DNA of 64,000 nt from Planctomycetota bacterium (GCA_028280485.1 JANQLS010000135.1:62001-126000), one strand, 5' to 3'. Shown: positions 35,887-44,734, numbered from the stretch's first letter. The notes: generated from the letters alone by a model not told the origin. A program made the numbers and translations.

Positions 35887-38186
35887 TCTTCGATTTCCTC
35901 TTCCAGCTCGGGCATGAGGCTTTGGATTTTTTCTCGAGTCTCTTCGGTGGTAGAGAGATTCAAAATGGCGGGTAATTCTTGAACGATGTCGTTGATTCTC
36001 GCCTGGCGGATCGCTTCTTTAACTTCAGGGATCGCATTGGGAATCAAGCTGAGTGAGTCGACACCCATCGCGATGAGAAGAAGAGCCATCGAAGGAATGG
36101 AGGCGTGTTGTCCGCAAACTCCAACTTCTCGATTTCGAGAATGGGCCGCCTGAATCGTGCGGTGTATCATGCGGAGGATCGCCGGATGGAAAGGATCGGC
36201 GGAGGAGGCTACGCGAGCGTTTTCTCGGTCGACGGCCAAGGTGAATTGAATGAGGTCGTTACTTCCGATGGAGAAGAAATCGGCGAATTCTGCTAAATCT
36301 TGAGCAATCTCGACGGCTGCAGGATTTTCGATCATCGCCCCCAATTTCACTTCAGTAGATAGGAGATGGGGTTGTGAGTTGAGGGCTTCGTTAAGAATTT
36401 CTCGTACCTTGAGAAATTCTTCGATCGAACTCACCATCGGAACGAGAATCTGAGTCGTTTTTCCTTCTGCGGCTTCGACGAAGGCGATCAGTTGCTCTTT
36501 GAGAAGATCGGGTTGATCGAGAATCATCCTCAAGCTGCGATAACCCAAGGCCGGATTGGCTTCGGTTGGGCTAGAAACCAAAGGATGAAACTTATCGCCG
36601 CCTAAGTCGAGGATCCGAAAGAGAACCGGTTGATCGGGAAAAGTTTTAAAAGCTCTTCGGTAAATCCGCGTTTGCTGTTCACGGGTAGGAAACTCTTCGC
36701 GGATTAAGAACGGATATTCCGTTCGGTAGAGACCGATCCCTTCAGCACCGTAATGATGGGCTTGCTTCACATCGGCACTCAAGCCGATGTTGGCTAAGAG
36801 TTTGACTTGTACACCATCCAAAGATTCCGCCGGCTCATGGCAAAGCTTTTGAAGGTGGATGCGAGTCGTGGTGAGGCGCTCGGCTCGGGATCGATGTTTG
36901 GCTAAGGATTTTCGGTCGGGCCGAAGGATCACCTTACCTCGATTCCCATCTAAGATCGCCGAGTCTCCCGGTTGAAGCATGTAGACGATGTTTTCGACCC
37001 CGGTGACCGCCGGGATTCCTAATGATCTCGCTAAGAGAGCTCCGTGGGAGGTTAATCCTCCTCGTTCGGTGATCAAACCTAAGGCGCCCTGGACCTTCAT
37101 TTCGACGACTAATGAAGGCGGTAGGCCGTGGGCGATCACGATTTGATTACTAAGATTTTCATGAACGCCCTCAGGTTCTAAGAGATGCCATAAGATACGA
37201 CTCCTCAGGTCTCGAATGTCTTCGACTCTCTCTTGAAGGTAACTGTCACGGACTTTCTCTAATTGTTGTCCGACCTCGGTGAAGACTTCGTCAACCGCAT
37301 AAGCTGCCGGTTGATTTTGCTGCATTCGAAGATCGATCTTTTCCAACAGGAAGGGATCATTCAGAAGCATCAAGTGGGAGCTAAAGATGAGAGCATTCTC
37401 TTCATCGGTGGCATCAGAAGCGGCCTCTTGGATGGTCAGGATGTCATCTCGAGTGAGTTCTAGAGCGTTCTCAAGGTGTTGGGCTTCTTGCTCGTAGCCG
37501 AGAGATTCGATGCTCTTTCCTTCGAAGCTCAAATCGTAAGCTCCCCGAAAAACCGTTTTACCGAACACCAATCCGGGAGAGGCTGCGTTTCCACTCAGTG
37601 TCAATTCGCCGTGAGACGTATCTTGAGGAACACGAGCTAAACTCTTTCGGTTCCACTGAATGACTTCCTCTAGGTAGACCTTTGCGCTCTCGGGACGATC
37701 GAGGGCGTGGATCAAACGAGCATTTTCGACGACCCCGACCAATTGAGCGCAGATCGTATGCAGGGTGAATTCTTCGTTTTCAGAAAACTTGCGAACTTGC
37801 TTACTTTGAACGACAAGAGCACCGACGGGTCGGTTTCGAATGGCCATCGGTACGCCGAGGTAAGCGTGGAATTGTTCTTCTTTAGATTCAGGGAAATGGC
37901 GGTAGCGGTGGTCCTGAGGAGCATCTTCAACGGAGATAGCTCGCATCTCTTTGACGACGGTTCCCGTAATTCCTTCTCCCAGTGAGAGGACGACACTCTT
38001 GAGAGCAGCTTTGTCGAGACCGTGGGTGGCGGCCAGCCTTAAAATATTTTCTGAGGGGTCGAGAAGGTAGATCGAACAGACCTCGAGCTCTAATTCTTTC
38101 GCCACGATTTCGACGGTTTTGTCGAGAATCTGAGTGAAGGATTTAGAGTGACGGATGATGCGGGAAAGCGCGTGAGGTATGTTCAT
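35883..38186 (-). CDS. ptsP: GAF-domain phosphoenolpyruvate-protein phosphotransferase (PtsP type)
   Basis: 767 residues. N-terminal GAF sensor (about 1-165: ELEVCSIYLLDP, GEGITGTVVKE, YLGVPM), then the Enzyme I body: N-terminal phosphohistidine domain with GGLTSHGALLARSLGIPAV (active His about 381), and the PEP-binding barrel with GLYRTEYPFL, LGYRSLRMIL, IGSNDLIQFTLAVDRE and GVCGQHAS, which carries the catalytic Cys. This is the nitrogen-PTS type Enzyme I^Ntr, which passes phosphate from PEP to an HPr-like protein. No HPr or EIIA gene is in the window. First of a two-gene unit with the MFS gene. Confidence 0.93.
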   Translation of the reverse strand: MNIPHALSRIIRHSKSFTQILDKTVEIVAKELELEVCSIYLLDPSENILRLAATHGLDKAALKSVVLSLGEGITGTVVKEMRAISVEDAPQDHRYRHFPESKEEQFHAYLGVPMAIRNRPVGALVVQSKQVRKFSENEEFTLHTICAQLVGVVENARLIHALDRPESAKVYLEEVIQWNRKSLARVPQDTSHGELTLSGNAASPGLVFGKTVFRGAYDLSFEGKSIESLGYEQEAQHLENALELTRDDILTIQEAASDATDEENALIFSSHLMLLNDPFLLEKIDLRMQQNQPAAYAVDEVFTEVGQQLEKVRDSYLQERVEDIRDLRSRILWHLLEPEGVHENLSNQIVIAHGLPPSLVVEMKVQGALGLITERGGLTSHGALLARSLGIPAVTGVENIVYMLQPGDSAILDGNRGKVILRPDRKSLAKHRSRAERLTTTRIHLQKLCHEPAESLDGVQVKLLANIGLSADVKQAHHYGAEGIGLYRTEYPFLIREEFPTREQQTRIYRRAFKTFPDQPVLFRILDLGGDKFHPLVSSPTEANPALGYRSLRMILDQPDLLKEQLIAFVEAAEGKTTQILVPMVSSIEEFLKVREILNEALNSQPHLLSTEVKLGAMIENPAAVEIAQDLAEFADFFSIGSNDLIQFTLAVDRENARVASSADPFHPAILRMIHRTIQAAHSRNREVGVCGQHASIPSMALLLIAMGVDSLSLIPNAIPEVKEAIRQARINDIVQELPAILNLSTTEETREKIQSLMPELEEEIEE

Positions 38187-38337
38187 TTGTGGATAATTTA
38201 ATGGTTTAGCTCAAGAGTCTCGAGGCAGTCAATGTGCTGGAATTCATCGAAGAACGCAAGCATGAAAATCTACGACTCGTTGAGATCCACAATTATTTCC
38301 ATTCATCTCGGGGGAAAGGAGCCGATCGTTGGAATTT

Positions 38338-39327
38338 TTAACGTCTGCTCTTATATTTGCCCGAATTTTCTTTGAGGAATTCGAGCTCTTCACTCGAGAG
38401 GCTATCTTGACCCGATTGACTGATCTTGTCGAGGAGTTCATCGATACGATTTGAAATCTGTTCGACTTCAGGATCAGCCGAAGGCATGGCTTCGACTAAA
38501 GGCCCTGCTTCATGATCGATAACTTCGCTCTCCTGGGAGGGTTTCGTGAAGGCGAGGATTTTTGCTTCTTTGGTCTGGTTTGGAGTTCGAGTTTTCGAGG
38601 AGTTCTTCCTTTTGAAGCTCCAAACACTATTCGGCCCAGTGAGGATGAAGCGGCTGGGCAAATACCAATAGAGGAAAGCAAACAGCGCTCCGCCTAAGTG
38701 AGCCAAGTGAGCGACGCCCGATCGGCTAGGGACGAGCGAAAAGAGTAAGTCGACGGAAAGCATAAATACGCATAGCCACCAAATGGGAAAACTGACTAAG
38801 GTAAAGGGGACCATCAACTTTTTGTTAGGATGGAGGAGAGTGTAAAAAACGAAGATCCCGATGGTTGCGGCAGATGCACCAATGACACTTCCTCCGGATC
38901 CGAAGAGATGGAGGATGGTCAGATGGAACATCATTCCGAAAGCCCCAGCCCCGAGATAGAAGACCAGAAACTTCGCTTTTCCTAAATAATGTTCGATCTG
39001 CCTTCCAAACCAAAACAGAAAGAACATGTTGAGGGCCAAGTGGCTAATCGCACCCATGGCACCGGATTGAACTGAGTCATTGTGGAGGAAGCACGCGGTG
39101 AAGGGTTGCCAGAGGTAGTAGTGATCAAAAACTCCTGTAGTCGATCCGACGAATATCTCTTTAAACACCTCGTAGGGTGCTCCTTTGTTGATCGGAGCCA
39201 AGATCATCTGAAATACCCAAATAGCGACATTGATCATGATTAAGATCATCACGACCGACTTCGGGCGTACATCACCCAAAGGGTTGTATTCAGGTTCTCG
39301 GTAGTAATCGCGGTCGTAAAGTCCCAT
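38338..39327 (-). CDS. Rhomboid-family intramembrane serine protease
   Basis: 329 residues. Six membrane segments in about 25-235. Catalytic Ser in SVIGASAATIG (the usual GxSG reads GASA) and His in VAHLAHLGGALFAFLYW; the HLALNMFFLFWFG segment holds the oxyanion-helper His/Asn region. The N-terminal YDRDYYRE sequence is typical of planctomycete rhomboids. A soluble C-terminal tail of about 90 residues (Lys- then Glu/Ser-rich) follows. Substrates unknown. Monocistronic. Confidence 0.9.
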   Translation of the reverse strand: MGLYDRDYYREPEYNPLGDVRPKSVVMILIMINVAIWVFQMILAPINKGAPYEVFKEIFVGSTTGVFDHYYLWQPFTACFLHNDSVQSGAMGAISHLALNMFFLFWFGRQIEHYLGKAKFLVFYLGAGAFGMMFHLTILHLFGSGGSVIGASAATIGIFVFYTLLHPNKKLMVPFTLVSFPIWWLCVFMLSVDLLFSLVPSRSGVAHLAHLGGALFAFLYWYLPSRFILTGPNSVWSFKRKNSSKTRTPNQTKEAKILAFTKPSQESEVIDHEAGPLVEAMPSADPEVEQISNRIDELLDKISQSGQDSLSSEELEFLKENSGKYKSRR

Positions 39328-39674
39328 GGAGTCTTAAAATTGAGTTTTCAGATGGAGTGTCGTGGTTGAGTTGGAGGAGGAGCCTATTGGGAGTTCCTCT
39401 CCTAAGAGTTTAACTCATATTGGTTTAGGTGGGGTGTTCAATTTCATCTCACCCTTTAAAACCAGGACTTATGTCCTACATAGTTTATCGTACGATCAGG
39501 ACTTAGAATAAACCCGATTTCTTTTCATTCCGCTTTTCGGGAGAGGAAATGGGTACGAATTCTTATATTTCCCTACAAATTCCGATACCCTAACGGCACG
39601 TTGACGTTTTAGGAACCGTAAGGATTGATTATAAGAACTTATAAGCTTGTTAATTGGAAATTTGACCGAAGTCG
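39328..39674. other. Divergent gap, promoter region
   Basis: 347 bases, AT-rich. Only a small hairpin (AGGACTTATGTCCT near 39462) and a direct TTATAAG repeat near 39630-39645 noted. No gene and no repeat family. Confidence 0.5.
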
Positions 39675-39971
39675 ATGGAATTGAAAGATACTCTACATTT
39701 TGAACTCGATCGGGGATTTGTTGACGATCACGGAACGGTCCACCGCCAGGGAAGATTGAGGCTGGCGACCGCCCGAGATGTGATGGTGTGTCGACGCGAA
39801 CCCCGAGTGCAGGACGAGCCCGAGTTTTTACCCTTACTCATATTATCGAGGGTCGTCGTTCAACTAGGGGGCTTGGAGGGAGAAGCGATCACTCCTGAAG
39901 TCATCAGGGAGTTGACTTCAGCTGACTACGAACATTTAAAGCAGCTATATAAACAGTTGAATGAGGTGTAG
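39675..39971 (+). CDS. Small phage-tail-assembly-like protein, orphan
   Basis: 98 residues, soluble. It resembles the short proteins annotated as phage tail assembly proteins in contractile-injection or tail-like clusters: an N-terminal FELDRGFVDDHGTVHRQG hairpin, RLATARDVMVC, an internal FLPLLILSRVVVQLGGL segment and a C-terminal ITPEVIRELTSADYEHLKQL with a final helix. No other tail gene lies near, so its present role is unclear; it could work on a remote locus or have been adopted elsewhere. It converges on cysH and the two share a palindrome that contains both stop codons. Confidence 0.65.
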   Translation: MELKDTLHFELDRGFVDDHGTVHRQGRLRLATARDVMVCRREPRVQDEPEFLPLLILSRVVVQLGGLEGEAITPEVIRELTSADYEHLKQLYKQLNEV

Positions 39972-40002
39972 CCAAAGCCTGGCGGCTTTGGCTACACCTC
40001 AT
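39961..40002. terminator. 19-bp perfect palindrome shared by two convergent gene ends
   Basis: Arms ATGAGGTGTAGCCAAAGCC (39961-39979) and 39984-40002 pair perfectly around TGGC. Each arm contains the last codons GAG-GTG and the stop TAG of one gene, so the plus gene and cysH both end in Glu-Val-stop. It likely ends transcription in both directions despite having no U-tract. Confidence 0.75.
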
Positions 40003-40732
40003 CCTTCGGATTCGCCTTCTTCCTAAACAGATGGAGTCCACATTCGGTTTTCTCCTTCCCGGCCCAACGACCCGAGCGTTCGTCATCCGGATTCGAAGCA
40101 GGGCGCGTGCAAGGCTCACAGCCAATACTTAGGTAGCCTTGAGAGAAAAGGGGGTGAAGAGGGATTTTGTGGTCCTTGATGTGATTTTCAACGTCACTTC
40201 GCGTCCAGTGAACCAAGGGATGAACTTTCAGTAAGTCCGGTTCCAAGATCTCTAAAGGTTCGGTCGTTGCTCTACTTTTTGATTGATCTCGTCTCAGACC
40301 TGAAATCCAGCCTTGATAGCTTTTCAAAAGGCGATCCATCGGTTCGACCTTGTTGACATGGCAGCAGAGGTCAGGGTTTGTTTCGTAGAGACGGGGGCCG
40401 TGATCGGCGATAAAACTTTCCAAGCTAACCAAAGGTTTTTGAAGGTGGATCTTGATTTGGAAGGAATCCTCAACCAACTTGATGTAATCCATCGTTTCTT
40501 TGAAATGGAAACGAGTATCGATGAAATGAATGTGTAAATTCGGAATGATATCTTTAATTAGATCTAAGATGACCATACCGCTTTTACCGAAGGCGGTGGT
40601 CATCATCAAACGGTCTCCCAAGAGGTCGTAAGCCCACTTTAAAAGTTCGCGAGGATCTTTATCTAACTTCTGATGAAGAGCTTCGAGAGTTGCTTCTTCT
40701 AACTGGGAACGATCGAGGCGAGGGAGACTCAT
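39992..40732 (-). CDS. cysH: Adenylylsulfate/phosphoadenylylsulfate reductase
   Basis: 246 residues from ATG 40732, which overlaps the cysG stop (ATGA). It reduces activated sulfate (APS or PAPS) to sulfite with thioredoxin. The core (TTAFGKSGMVILDLI, HFIDTRFHFKET, ISGLRRDQS, HPLVHWTRSDV) and the redox motif ECGLH are visible. Two pairs of cysteines, LCCHVNK and CEPCTRP, provide the four ligands of a [4Fe-4S] cluster, so APS rather than PAPS is the likely substrate. The neighbouring siroheme synthase supplies the cofactor for the next enzyme, sulfite reductase. Confidence 0.93.
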   Translation of the reverse strand: MSLPRLDRSQLEEATLEALHQKLDKDPRELLKWAYDLLGDRLMMTTAFGKSGMVILDLIKDIIPNLHIHFIDTRFHFKETMDYIKLVEDSFQIKIHLQKPLVSLESFIADHGPRLYETNPDLCCHVNKVEPMDRLLKSYQGWISGLRRDQSKSRATTEPLEILEPDLLKVHPLVHWTRSDVENHIKDHKIPLHPLFSQGYLSIGCEPCTRPASNPDDERSGRWAGKEKTECGLHLFRKKANPKDEV

Positions 40733-42045
40733 GGTGAAGGACCCTCCTCTGAAGCGGAGAGCCATCCTGAGCGGGTGAACTCAGGTTCCACCGTTTTTAA
40801 GTAATTGAGCAAGCTCTTTCGGTTTCGAAAGTGAACGACTTGCCCGACAATCACCAAGGCGGGAGGCTGAAGGGGAGTTTTATCCGCGATATCCAAAACC
40901 GTGCCTAGGGTTGCTGTCAGGGTTTCTTGTTCGGGTAAGGTTCCCTTTTGGATGATCGCGATCGGGGTTTCTGAGGGCAGTTGATCGTAATTCAGGAGTT
41001 CTTCCACGATTTCAGCTAGCCTACCGACCGTCATGAAGTAAACGTAGGTTGTTTCTTCTGCATTGGGCTTTTGAAGGCGATCCGATTCGGGATCGGGTAG
41101 GCGATAGCCACTTCGAATAACGACCTCTCGAGAAAGGTTTCTGTACGTCACCGGGATTCCCGCAGCCGAAGGGACGGCAGTTAAGGCCGATACCCCTGGG
41201 ACAATTTCGAAGGGGACTTCTTGGTACAGAAGGTCCGTCATCTCCTCGCCGCCTCGCCCGTAAAGGTTGGGGTCTCCACCTTTGAGACGGACGACCGCTT
41301 TTCCTTTTTGGGCAGCCTGGGCGAGAAGTTCTCCCGTATCGGGTCGGCTATGACCTTTTTGCTTACCGACGTATATCTTCTCAACCGAATCAGGAATGGA
41401 GTTGATGATTTCTTTCCCGATGAGACGGTCGTAATAAACGACATCACAGGTGTCAAGGAGATGCTGACCCCTTTGAGTCAACAAGCCTCCCGAACCGGGG
41501 CCGGCTCCTACTAAGTAAACGTGACCCGAACGAGCGGGGCTCTTCCAATTTTGTGGATGCGGGGAAGAGTCAGAAGAAGAATCGGGGGAAGATTGAGCTT
41601 TTAGATCGGCGAGAAACTTTTCTTTGAGTTCGCGAGCTCGACTTGGACTTTGCCCACCGGTAGAGATCGCAAATTGGACTTCGTCAACTTTACCCTTGGC
41701 CGGAGTTTGAAAGTGAGATTGAGATTCTTTCTTAACGGCACAAACTAAGGTCGAAGTCGATTGAGCATCCTGGAGCACGGCCTCCGAAACCGATTCTTGA
41801 TCGGTGGCGACAAAGGCTAAAAACTGTTCAGCTAAATCTTGTTCGCAGTATTCACGTTCGATCCACTGAATTCGATTCTGGCGAGCTAACTTTTCTAATT
41901 CTTCGGTCACTCGGGGGCTCACCACGGTGATGTGCGCTCCACTGTCTAATAGACCTCTCACCTTTCTTGATGCGACTCGGCCACCACCAACGACGAGGCA
42001 AGGGCGACCTTCAAGATTGAGAAAGATGGGGTAGTGATCCGACAT
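40729..42045 (-). CDS. cysG: Siroheme synthase CysG-like (dehydrogenase plus uroporphyrinogen methyltransferase)
   Basis: 438 residues. N-terminal Met8-like precorrin-2 dehydrogenase/ferrochelatase (CLVVGGGRVASRKVRGLLD, then ELKEKFL) and, after a Ser/Pro-rich linker about 155-175, uroporphyrinogen-III C-methyltransferase (VYLVGAGPGSGGLLTQRG, VVYYDRL, RLKGGDPNLYGRGGEE, FEIVPGVSAL, GIPVTYR). Together these build siroheme for sulfite or nitrite reductase. The order of domains is that of E. coli CysG. It is translationally coupled to cysH. Upstream on the minus strand lies a terminator and a structured leader. Confidence 0.93.
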   Translation of the reverse strand: MSDHYPIFLNLEGRPCLVVGGGRVASRKVRGLLDSGAHITVVSPRVTEELEKLARQNRIQWIEREYCEQDLAEQFLAFVATDQESVSEAVLQDAQSTSTLVCAVKKESQSHFQTPAKGKVDEVQFAISTGGQSPSRARELKEKFLADLKAQSSPDSSSDSSPHPQNWKSPARSGHVYLVGAGPGSGGLLTQRGQHLLDTCDVVYYDRLIGKEIINSIPDSVEKIYVGKQKGHSRPDTGELLAQAAQKGKAVVRLKGGDPNLYGRGGEEMTDLLYQEVPFEIVPGVSALTAVPSAAGIPVTYRNLSREVVIRSGYRLPDPESDRLQKPNAEETTYVYFMTVGRLAEIVEELLNYDQLPSETPIAIIQKGTLPEQETLTATLGTVLDIADKTPLQPPALVIVGQVVHFRNRKSLLNYLKTVEPEFTRSGWLSASEEGPSP

Positions 42046-42082
42046 CGAAATAAAATAAAAACCTTTTCTGGTTTAGAAGCAT

Positions 42083-42112
42083 AAAAAAAACCCGCTTGAA
42101 CTTTAGCGGGTC
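42083..42112 (-). terminator. Intrinsic terminator ahead of cysG
   Basis: On the minus strand, ACCCGCT, an eight-base loop and AGCGGGT are followed by eight T (42090-42083). It sits 38 bases before the cysG start, so it would stop transcription arriving from upstream: an attenuator or the end of a small RNA. Confidence 0.8.
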
Positions 42113-42540
42113 TCAAATTCTGATTCGTGGATTTTTGGGGGAGAAGGGGGAGCCTTCTATCCCACTTCGGGATCCAGGTCGTATCGGGAGAATCCTAATG
42201 AGGAATTCAAGACGCGCGAATTGAGGGGCAGGTGGGAGTGCATCGACACTCCCCTGATACAGGCGCAATTTAATTCGCGGGGTTGAAGACCCATGTTAAG
42301 TTTCAGCAAGCTGTGATTCATCGCCTATTCATTCTGACTCGACAATTTGGCTTTGATTTGGCTTTGGTTTGCCGGTGAATAATGCCGAGCCTGGACACCT
42401 TTCTGGGAGTGATGGGGGCTTGAGAAACGATCCTGAACTCAAGCCAAAGAGCCATCTTAGCTCTCGGGGTCGACCAGATCAAGCCGCCCGTAGGGGAAAG
42501 GAAAAAAATCCGCCCTCACTCTCCTTTTAGCTCTGAAACA
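42113..42540 (-). ncRNA. Structured region upstream of cysG, candidate leader or small RNA
   Basis: On the minus strand: CGCGAATT (42278-42271) pairs with AATTCGCG (42222-42215), enclosing GGGAGTG/CACTCCC; then ATCCC/GGGAT and AGAAGG/CCTTCT hairpins lead to the terminator. Farther upstream GGCTTGAG/CTCAAGCC (42417-42444) and AGAGC/GCTCT hairpins occur. No open frame with family resemblance. I compared by eye with SAM-I, cobalamin, tmRNA, RNase P, SRP and 6S signatures and found no match. A sulfur-related attenuation leader is possible. Confidence 0.4.
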
Positions 42541-42775
42541 CCCTGTTTTTAGTCCTTTAATGAGAGTGATTTGTGAGGTTTTTGCTTCTTCACGAACTTT
42601 TCGAAAGAAGGAAGCGATGAGAACGTCTTTCCGATAATATAGAAGGTTGGGGGTCGATGGCCCTCATCCCTTCCCCAGTTTTAAGATACTAGCCTAAGAA
42701 TCTAGTCTAAGAAGCTGTTTTAAGAAACTACTCTTAAAATCCACATTAAGATCAACATGCTCTCAGAGTGTATCC
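42541..42775. other. Upstream region of the M28 peptidase gene
   Basis: The rest of the 730-base divergent gap. It carries an AT-rich GATAATATAG stretch near 42633 that may be a -10 region and a short tandem of AAGAAnCTA-like motifs at about 42685-42735. No gene. Confidence 0.35.
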
Positions 42776-44344
42776 ATGCAAATTCTATCTAAGTATTCAC
42801 CGTGTCTCTCAATTGTTGTGGGCTTCATATTGGCATCTCTTTTCTCCGTTAGAGCCGCCGATCCTATTCTTCCTCCAGCTCCGATGAAGGTGACGGAAAC
42901 CTATCAAGCTGGTTATGAGGCCATCGATATCGATGAAATAAAAACCTGGATCAAGTTTCTTTCAGCCGATGAACTCGAGGGAAGGGCCAGTGGAGAACCC
43001 GGGTACGATGTTGCGGCTCGGTTTTGCGCAACCCTGATGGAGCACTACGGAGTGAAGCCTTTCGGGGACTCCGGGAAGAATGGAAGAACTTTCCTTCAAA
43101 AGTTCAATCTGATCCAAAGAGAACGCGACTCCGATAAGGGAGACCTTACTCTTAAATTAGGTGAGAAGTCCGTCCGCTTGAAGATGGCCGATGATTTTGT
43201 TCCTCAATCGGGAAAATGGGGAAGCTACGAATGGGAAGGACCGGTCGTCGCTTTACGTATCGCTAAAGGGGTGAAGGCTGACATTCCCAAGCTTTTGAAA
43301 GAAGCTCAACTTGAGGGGCACTTGCCGATCCTCTTCTTAGAGAACGCGCGGCACAATCTCAAACAATTAGGTTATTTGGACCCCTCTAAAGCGAAGGCCA
43401 TCGTCGTAGCCGATCATTATTTCTTTCGAAACAAGCGTCTGAGAACGGGAAAGACCCCTGAATATTTAGAATCTGAGCGGATGCCCAATGTGGCTTCGGA
43501 TGTCACTTTCGTCAGTAACAGAGCGGGTGAGAAACTTCTAAAGCTTTTAGGAAAAAAACGAGAAGAACTTTCCACTGAAAAATCGATCAAAGCTCAAAAA
43601 GATCTTTCGATTAAAGTGAATGCCCTTACGCATAGGCATGTTTTTCCTACGAGTAATGTTGTGGGGATTATCGAAGGGAGTGACCCGGTTCTTCGCAAGG
43701 AGTATGTCGCGATCGGAGGCCACCTTGATCATGTACCCAATAGTCGGGATGGTCAAATTCACAATGGCGCAGATGATAATGCTTCGGGTACAGCCGCAGT
43801 ACTCTCGTTAGCAAAAGCCTTCAATGTCCTTAAGAAGAGGCCCAAGAGAAGTATTATGCTTCTCCTTTGGGGAGCGGAAGAAATGGGCCTATTGGGTTCG
43901 GGTCACTTTGTTGAACACAGCCCAGTACCGATGAAGCAATTCGTCACCTATCTCAACTTAGATATGATCGGCCGTGATGAAACTCGCCCCGGAAAAGATC
44001 GCCCTGAAGACAATCGGAACTCGGTGAATCTCGTCGGTTCTCGGCGCTTTACTTGGGATCTTCACCAATTGATTTCGATTCAAAATAAAATGGTGGGCCT
44101 CGATTTGGAAGACGACCAAGAAGATGTCTTCTACCGAAGTGATCAGTATCATTTCGATCGTAAAGGTGTTCCGGTTATTTTCTTTTTCGCCGGCTTCCAT
44201 CCCGATTATCACACGCCACGAGATACGTACGAAAAACTGAACTATCCGAAAATCACCCGGATCGCCCGCCTCTGCTATCTCATCGGCCATAAGGTTGCCA
44301 ATCAAGATGGACGCTTTAAGCGCGATAAGCAACAGGCGTTTTAG
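42776..44344 (+). CDS. Secreted M28-family zinc aminopeptidase
   Basis: 522 residues with a signal peptide (LSIVVGFILASLFSVRAAD). The peptidase domain is in the second half with all dinuclear zinc ligands: His in IGGHLDHVP, Asp in NGADDNASG, catalytic and ligand Glu pair in LLLWGAEEMGLLGSGH, Asp in LNLDMIGRD and His in PDYHTPRDTYE. The region before it (about 150-270) is a PA-like insertion as in many M28 enzymes. It would trim peptides outside the cytoplasm; the oligopeptide importer that converges on it could take up products. Its stop codon TAG begins a repeat F copy. Confidence 0.92.
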   Translation: MQILSKYSPCLSIVVGFILASLFSVRAADPILPPAPMKVTETYQAGYEAIDIDEIKTWIKFLSADELEGRASGEPGYDVAARFCATLMEHYGVKPFGDSGKNGRTFLQKFNLIQRERDSDKGDLTLKLGEKSVRLKMADDFVPQSGKWGSYEWEGPVVALRIAKGVKADIPKLLKEAQLEGHLPILFLENARHNLKQLGYLDPSKAKAIVVADHYFFRNKRLRTGKTPEYLESERMPNVASDVTFVSNRAGEKLLKLLGKKREELSTEKSIKAQKDLSIKVNALTHRHVFPTSNVVGIIEGSDPVLRKEYVAIGGHLDHVPNSRDGQIHNGADDNASGTAAVLSLAKAFNVLKKRPKRSIMLLLWGAEEMGLLGSGHFVEHSPVPMKQFVTYLNLDMIGRDETRPGKDRPEDNRNSVNLVGSRRFTWDLHQLISIQNKMVGLDLEDDQEDVFYRSDQYHFDRKGVPVIFFFAGFHPDYHTPRDTYEKLNYPKITRIARLCYLIGHKVANQDGRFKRDKQQAF

Positions 44345-44377
44345 TAGTAGGCTCGCTCCGCGAGTCGTATCGAAGCG
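44342..44377 (+). repeat. Stop-codon repeat F, copy 2
   Basis: TAGTAGTAGGCTCGCTCC followed by GCGAGTCGTATCGAAGC. The first TAG is the stop of the M28 gene. Confidence 0.88.
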
Positions 44378-44405
44378 AAAAAGTTTTACTACAACATATG
44401 ATCTT

Positions 44406-44446
44406 AAAAAAAAGGCTGAGCTTGCAAAGAAAGCTCAGCCTTTTTT
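44406..44446. terminator. Bidirectional rho-independent terminator
   Basis: GGCTGAGCTT (44414-44423) and AAGCTCAGCC (44431-44440) with an A-run before and six T after. It ends the M28 transcript and could also stop the minus-strand dpp/opp transcript. Confidence 0.92.
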
Positions 44447-44513
44447 CGTGCGAATGTTAGTTACTCATTTGGATCTGTTGTGATCCTGAGTTCTTTTCCT
44501 CTAATTTAGCTTA

Positions 44514-44626
44514 GTGCCGCCCTTACAGGGCTCAGCGTACTCTAACATTCAAACCCAGGGCGGCGCTTCGCTCTGCCCTGGGCTATAAAGTTTCGGGCTT
44601 TCAGCCCTTGGGGGTCTCCGTTCCGA
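44514..44626 (-). repeat. Repeat G, copy 1
   Basis: About 113 bases, inverted relative to 56113-56226. Shared parts include the palindrome CCCAGGGCGGCGC/CTCTGCCCTGGG, GGGCTTTCAGCCC, and TAAGGGCGGCACTA. The remainder up to 44732 shows only a CGAGCGATCC/CGTCGCTCG hairpin. Confidence 0.85.
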
Positions 44627-44734
44627 CAGCTCTTGTTATGAATCCCGAGCGATCCGTCGCTCGAAGGATTGACGAGTAAAGATACGGTCGATAGTACGTA
44701 AATTTTTATTGAGCTAAATTTCATCAATTGAACG

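Noticed and set aside
42301-42360. tmRNA-like reading frame on the minus strand (Ala-Asn start, stop after 15 codons)
   Set aside because: The tag would not end in the usual Leu-Ala-Ala, no T-arm or acceptor pair could be found, and the surroundings do not form the pseudoknots expected.
42113-42540. SAM-I, cobalamin, RNase P, SRP or 6S RNA upstream of cysG
   Set aside because: None of the conserved core strings could be found on either strand, so only an unnamed structured region is reported.
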